From contig CAMFZJ010000061.1 in the NCBI GenBank assembly GCA_946004305.1, positions 1 through 8,097 on the forward strand: 8,097 bases of DNA, written 5' to 3'. The notes below the pieces were generated by a model, which was not told the origin of the DNA, did not search any database, and saw nothing but the letters and a program-made list of their open reading frames with translations. Position numbers and translations under genes: made by a program. The stretch comes from an uncultured Clostridia bacterium. GTDB taxonomy: Bacteria > Bacillota > Clostridia > Oscillospirales > Acutalibacteraceae. Below are positions 5,851-8,097 of this stretch, piece by piece. Every line of letters begins with the position of its first letter. Positions within the stretch are counted from its first letter, which is position 1.

Positions 5851-6822
5851 ATGGCAAAAGGCGATTTGCTGTCAGTTAGAGAGGACGTCAGAGTTGTTGA
5901 CGCTACACTTAGAGATGGCGGACTTTGTAACGACTTCTACTTTACTGATAAATTTGTAAAAGATTTATACAACAATAATGTAAATGCCGGCGTTGACTAT
6001 ATGGAGTTTGGTTATAAGGCTTCAAAGGATATGTTCGACCCTGAAAAATTCGGCCAGTGGAAATTCTGCGATGACGAGGACATCAGAAAGGTTGTAGGAG
6101 AGAATAAAACTCCTATGAAGATTGCAGTTATGGCTGATGTGGGCAGATGTAACTATAAGCGTGACATCCGTCCCAAAAAGGAAAGCCCTGTAGATTTAGT
6201 AAGAATTGCAACCTATATAAACACAATTCCCGTTGCTTGTGATATGATTGAGCATTGCCACAAATTAGGCTATGAAACATCAATCAACATTATGGCAATT
6301 TCTAAAAACAGAACAGAGGATATTTGCGCTGCTCTTGATATTTTCGGCAAAACATCCGTTGATACGTTCTACATAGTTGACAGCTACGGTGCTTTTTATC
6401 CTGAACAGATAAGAAAAACATCACAGATGTATCTTGAATACGCCAATAAGTATAAGAAGAATGTTGGTATCCATGCTCACAACAACCAGAGTCTTGCTTT
6501 TGCAAACACAATTGACGCTTTGCAGGAGGGCGTAAGCTACCTTGACGCTACTGTTATGGGTATGGGACGTGGCGCAGGAAACTGCCAGTCTGAGCTTTTA
6601 ATCGGTTTTCTTAAAAACCCTAAGTATAATGTTGAGCCCATACTTGCTCATATTGAAAACCATATGATGAAGCTTAAGGAAGAGGGAGTTAAGTGGGGCT
6701 TTGATATTCCTTATATTCTTACAGGTCAGCAGAACAGCCACCCTCGTTCAGCTATTGCTTTCCAAAAGGAAAACCGCACAGATTACAGACAGCTTCGTCT
6801 GGAATTACTTGATATGGAGTAA
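5851..6822 (+). CDS. DRE-TIM metallolyase, HMGL/DmpG-like aldolase of unknown substrate
   Basis: The 323-residue protein belongs to the HMGL-like superfamily of divalent-metal TIM-barrel aldolases and Claisen-condensing enzymes. The DRE-type motif is VVDATLRDGG (metal ligand D17, R21, D22). Metal-binding histidines are in GIHAHNN (H208, H210). SLAFANTIDALQEGVSYLDATVMGMGRGAGN (starts at 214) closely resembles the corresponding part of 4-hydroxy-2-oxovalerate aldolase. YIVDSYG (174-180) and PYILTGQQNSHP (287-298) are further family-like segments. It lacks the C-terminal LeuA regulatory domain of isopropylmalate or homocitrate synthases, and no DmpF-type acylating aldehyde dehydrogenase partner is nearby, so meta-cleavage catabolism is unlikely. 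The catalytic residues look intact. It sits between pyrC and pyrF, 8 bases before pyrF, implying co-expression with pyrimidine synthesis. Superfamily confident; substrate unknown. Confidence 0.92.
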   Translation: MAKGDLLSVREDVRVVDATLRDGGLCNDFYFTDKFVKDLYNNNVNAGVDYMEFGYKASKDMFDPEKFGQWKFCDDEDIRKVVGENKTPMKIAVMADVGRCNYKRDIRPKKESPVDLVRIATYINTIPVACDMIEHCHKLGYETSINIMAISKNRTEDICAALDIFGKTSVDTFYIVDSYGAFYPEQIRKTSQMYLEYANKYKKNVGIHAHNNQSLAFANTIDALQEGVSYLDATVMGMGRGAGNCQSELLIGFLKNPKYNVEPILAHIENHMMKLKEEGVKWGFDIPYILTGQQNSHPRSAIAFQKENRTDYRQLRLELLDME

Positions 6823-6830
6823 GGTGAATT

Positions 6831-7769
6831 ATGGCTTTTGATAAACTTATTGAAAAAATTGTTGAAATGCAAAATCCTACTGTAGCAGGTCTTGACCCAA
6901 AGCTGGACTATGTGCCGCAGTTTATAAAGGATGAATGTTTTGAAAAATACGGCGTAACTCTTAAGGGGGCGGCAGAAGCTCTTTTAATGTTCAACAAGGC
7001 TTTAATTGATGAGCTTTGTGACATTGTTCCGGCAATTAAGCCACAGGCTGCATATTATGAAATGTACGGCCCCGAGGGTGTGAAGGCTCTTGCTGATACA
7101 ATCGCTTATGCTAAGTCAAAGGGTATGTATGTTATTACTGACGGTAAGCGTAATGATATCGGCACTACTATGGAAGCTTACGCTACTGCTCACCTTGGAG
7201 AAACAAAGGTTAATGATGATATGCTGATTCCTTTCGGAGCAGACGCTTTAACAGTAAACGGCTACCTTGGAAGTGACGGAATTAAGCCTTTGCTTAATGT
7301 GTGCAAAGAAAAGGATAAGGGGATTTTTGTACTTGTAAAAACTTCAAACCCCAGCTCCGGAGAGCTTCAGGATTTAAAGCTCGAAAACGGTGAAACAGTA
7401 TATGAGCATATGGGCTTTATGTGTGAAAGCTGGGGCGAAAGCCTTAAAGGACAGTATGGTTACAGCGGTGTGGGTGCAGTTGTAGGAGCAACCTATCCTG
7501 AAATGCTTAAGGAATTAAGAGCAAAAATGCCACACACCTTCTTCCTTGTTCCCGGCTACGGAGCTCAGGGCGGCGGTGCTAATGATGTTAAGTTTGCTTT
7601 TGATAAAAACGGAATCGGTGCAATTGTAAATTCAAGCCGTGGAATTATGTGTGCTTGGCAAAAGCAGGAGGGCAAAACCGAAAAAGATTTTGCTGAGGCT
7701 GCCAAGGTTGAAGCTGTCCGTATGCGTGACGATATTCGCTCTGTTACGGGAGAAATGAAACTGAAATAA
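6831..7769 (+). CDS. pyrF: Orotidine 5'-phosphate decarboxylase (type 2)
   Basis: Cytoplasmic enzyme that decarboxylates OMP to UMP, the last step of de novo pyrimidine synthesis. At 312 residues it matches the longer type 2 subfamily; type 1 enzymes are about 230-240. Visible motifs: VAGLDPKLDYVP (18-29, ribose-contacting D22), AIKPQAAYYE (68-77, K70), the catalytic DGKRNDIGTT (D104, K106, D109), TVNGYLGSDG (141-150), LVKTSNPSSGE (168-178), VVGATYPE (217-224), VPGYGAQGG (240-248) and VNSSRGIM (266-273, R270 phosphate site). The ATG at 6831 follows AAGGTGA (6821-6827), which overlaps the TAA (6820-6822) of the aldolase, so the two genes look translationally coupled. No hairpin terminator is seen after the TAA at 7767-7769. 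Confidence 0.97.
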   Translation: MAFDKLIEKIVEMQNPTVAGLDPKLDYVPQFIKDECFEKYGVTLKGAAEALLMFNKALIDELCDIVPAIKPQAAYYEMYGPEGVKALADTIAYAKSKGMYVITDGKRNDIGTTMEAYATAHLGETKVNDDMLIPFGADALTVNGYLGSDGIKPLLNVCKEKDKGIFVLVKTSNPSSGELQDLKLENGETVYEHMGFMCESWGESLKGQYGYSGVGAVVGATYPEMLKELRAKMPHTFFLVPGYGAQGGGANDVKFAFDKNGIGAIVNSSRGIMCAWQKQEGKTEKDFAEAAKVEAVRMRDDIRSVTGEMKLK

Positions 7770-7820
7770 GTAATTTTTAGGTTTTGATGAATTAGTTTAA
7801 TGTATTAGTGCGTTAAATTA

Positions 7821-7849
7821 TTGACAACATAAATCTATAAGAGTATAAT
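7821..7849 (+). promoter_or_regulatory. Full-consensus sigma-A promoter of serC
   Basis: TTGACA (7821-7826) and TATAAT (7844-7849) are both perfect consensus hexamers with the optimal 17-base spacer. Transcription should start near 7856, leaving about 31 bases of leader before the ATG at 7887. The leader is too short for a T-box or riboswitch, so no RNA-based amino-acid control is evident. It is the strongest promoter match in the window and marks a new transcription unit after the pyr cluster. Confidence 0.9.
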
Positions 7850-7868
7850 AATTTATTAGTAATTTATT
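7849..7868 (+). repeat. 9-bp direct repeat in the serC leader
   Basis: TAATTTATT occurs at 7849-7857 and again at 7860-7868, with an 11-base period, starting in the last base of the -10 and covering the transcription start. About one helical turn of spacing could suit a regulator, but the sequence is pure A/T in an A/T-rich spacer, so it may be chance. Confidence 0.4.
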
Positions 7869-7886
7869 TTAAGGAGTGTCAAGATT

Positions 7887-8097
7887 ATGGCAAGAGTATA
7901 TAACTTCTCTGCAGGCCCGGCTGTTATTCCCGAGTCTGTACTAAAAGAAGCTGCTGAGGAAATGCTGGATTATAAGGGCAGCGGTATGTCCGTTATGGAG
8001 ATGAGCCACCGTTCTAAGTGGTTTGACGACATTATTAAGGATGCTGAAAAAGATTTAAGAGAGCTTATGAATATCCCTGATAATTATAAGGTTCTTT
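7887..8097 (+). CDS. serC: Phosphoserine aminotransferase (3' truncated)
   Basis: The first 70 codons plus one base are present. SerC is a PLP-dependent class V aminotransferase converting 3-phosphohydroxypyruvate and glutamate to phosphoserine and 2-oxoglutarate in serine synthesis; it also acts in pyridoxal phosphate synthesis in some bacteria. The N-terminus is diagnostic: MARVYNFSAGPAVIPESVL (1-19), then SGMSVMEMSHRSKWF (32-46), with H41 and R42 at the positions that contact substrate in E. coli SerC, and a NIPDNYKVL segment before the cut. The PLP lysine lies beyond the window. The ATG at 7887 is preceded by AAGGAG (7871-7876) at a 10-base gap. About 290 more residues are expected, and in Clostridia serA often follows, though that cannot be seen here. 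Confidence 0.95.
   Translation, partial: MARVYNFSAGPAVIPESVLKEAAEEMLDYKGSGMSVMEMSHRSKWFDDIIKDAEKDLRELMNIPDNYKVL

Noticed and set aside
5851..6822. Homocitrate, isopropylmalate or Re-citrate synthase as the aldolase function.
   Set aside because: The protein is too short and lacks the C-terminal regulatory or accessory domain of those enzymes; the glycine-rich stretch fits DmpG-like aldolases better.
1..8097. CRISPR arrays, tRNA/rRNA genes, insertion sequences, toxin-antitoxin pairs or phage defence genes.
   Set aside because: Looked for on both strands and not found; the window is otherwise filled by the genes listed.

Overview
The window reads as a chromosomal segment of a low-to-moderate GC Firmicute, most likely a gut-type Clostridia (Oscillospiraceae/Ruminococcus-like). 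This rests on strong Shine-Dalgarno sites, sigma-A-type promoters, A/T-rich spacers, TAA at every complete gene stop, a Gram-positive type dihydroorotase and a type 2 OMP decarboxylase. The taxon is inferred from gene style only. No transposase, integrase, phage gene, CRISPR array, tRNA or rRNA is visible.

Layout. (1) Bases 1-794: the 3' part of a Cof-type HAD hydrolase gene, followed by a short GC-rich palindrome (816-835), probably its terminator. (2) Bases 917-2364: a monocistronic CPA2/Kef-type cation:proton antiporter with its own extended -10 promoter candidate and a strong hairpin terminator that can work on both strands. (3) Bases 2413-2694, minus strand: a 93-residue protein resembling Nif11-type peptide leaders, converging on the same hairpin. 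(4) Bases 2783-7769: a tightly spaced plus-strand cluster made of an unrecognised secreted/membrane protein with an Arg-rich tail, dihydroorotase (pyrC), a DmpG/HMGL-like aldolase of unknown substrate, and orotidine 5'-phosphate decarboxylase (pyrF). (5) Bases 7821-8097: a full-consensus promoter and the first 70 codons of phosphoserine aminotransferase (serC), cut by the window end.

How the genes fit together. pyrC and pyrF supply steps 3 and 6 of de novo UMP synthesis. The other pyr genes and any PyrR-type leader are not in this window. The membrane protein and the aldolase are bound into the cluster by 9-, 46- and 8-base gaps, and two junctions use a stop codon embedded in the next ribosome site (TAAGGTGA), which suggests translational coupling. 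serC starts a separate serine-biosynthesis unit.

Most of the window is ordinary housekeeping DNA. The parts that deserve a second look are the orphan Nif11-like small protein, the aldolase inserted between pyrC and pyrF, and the charge-segregated membrane protein heading the cluster. I do not see a clear new multi-gene system here.
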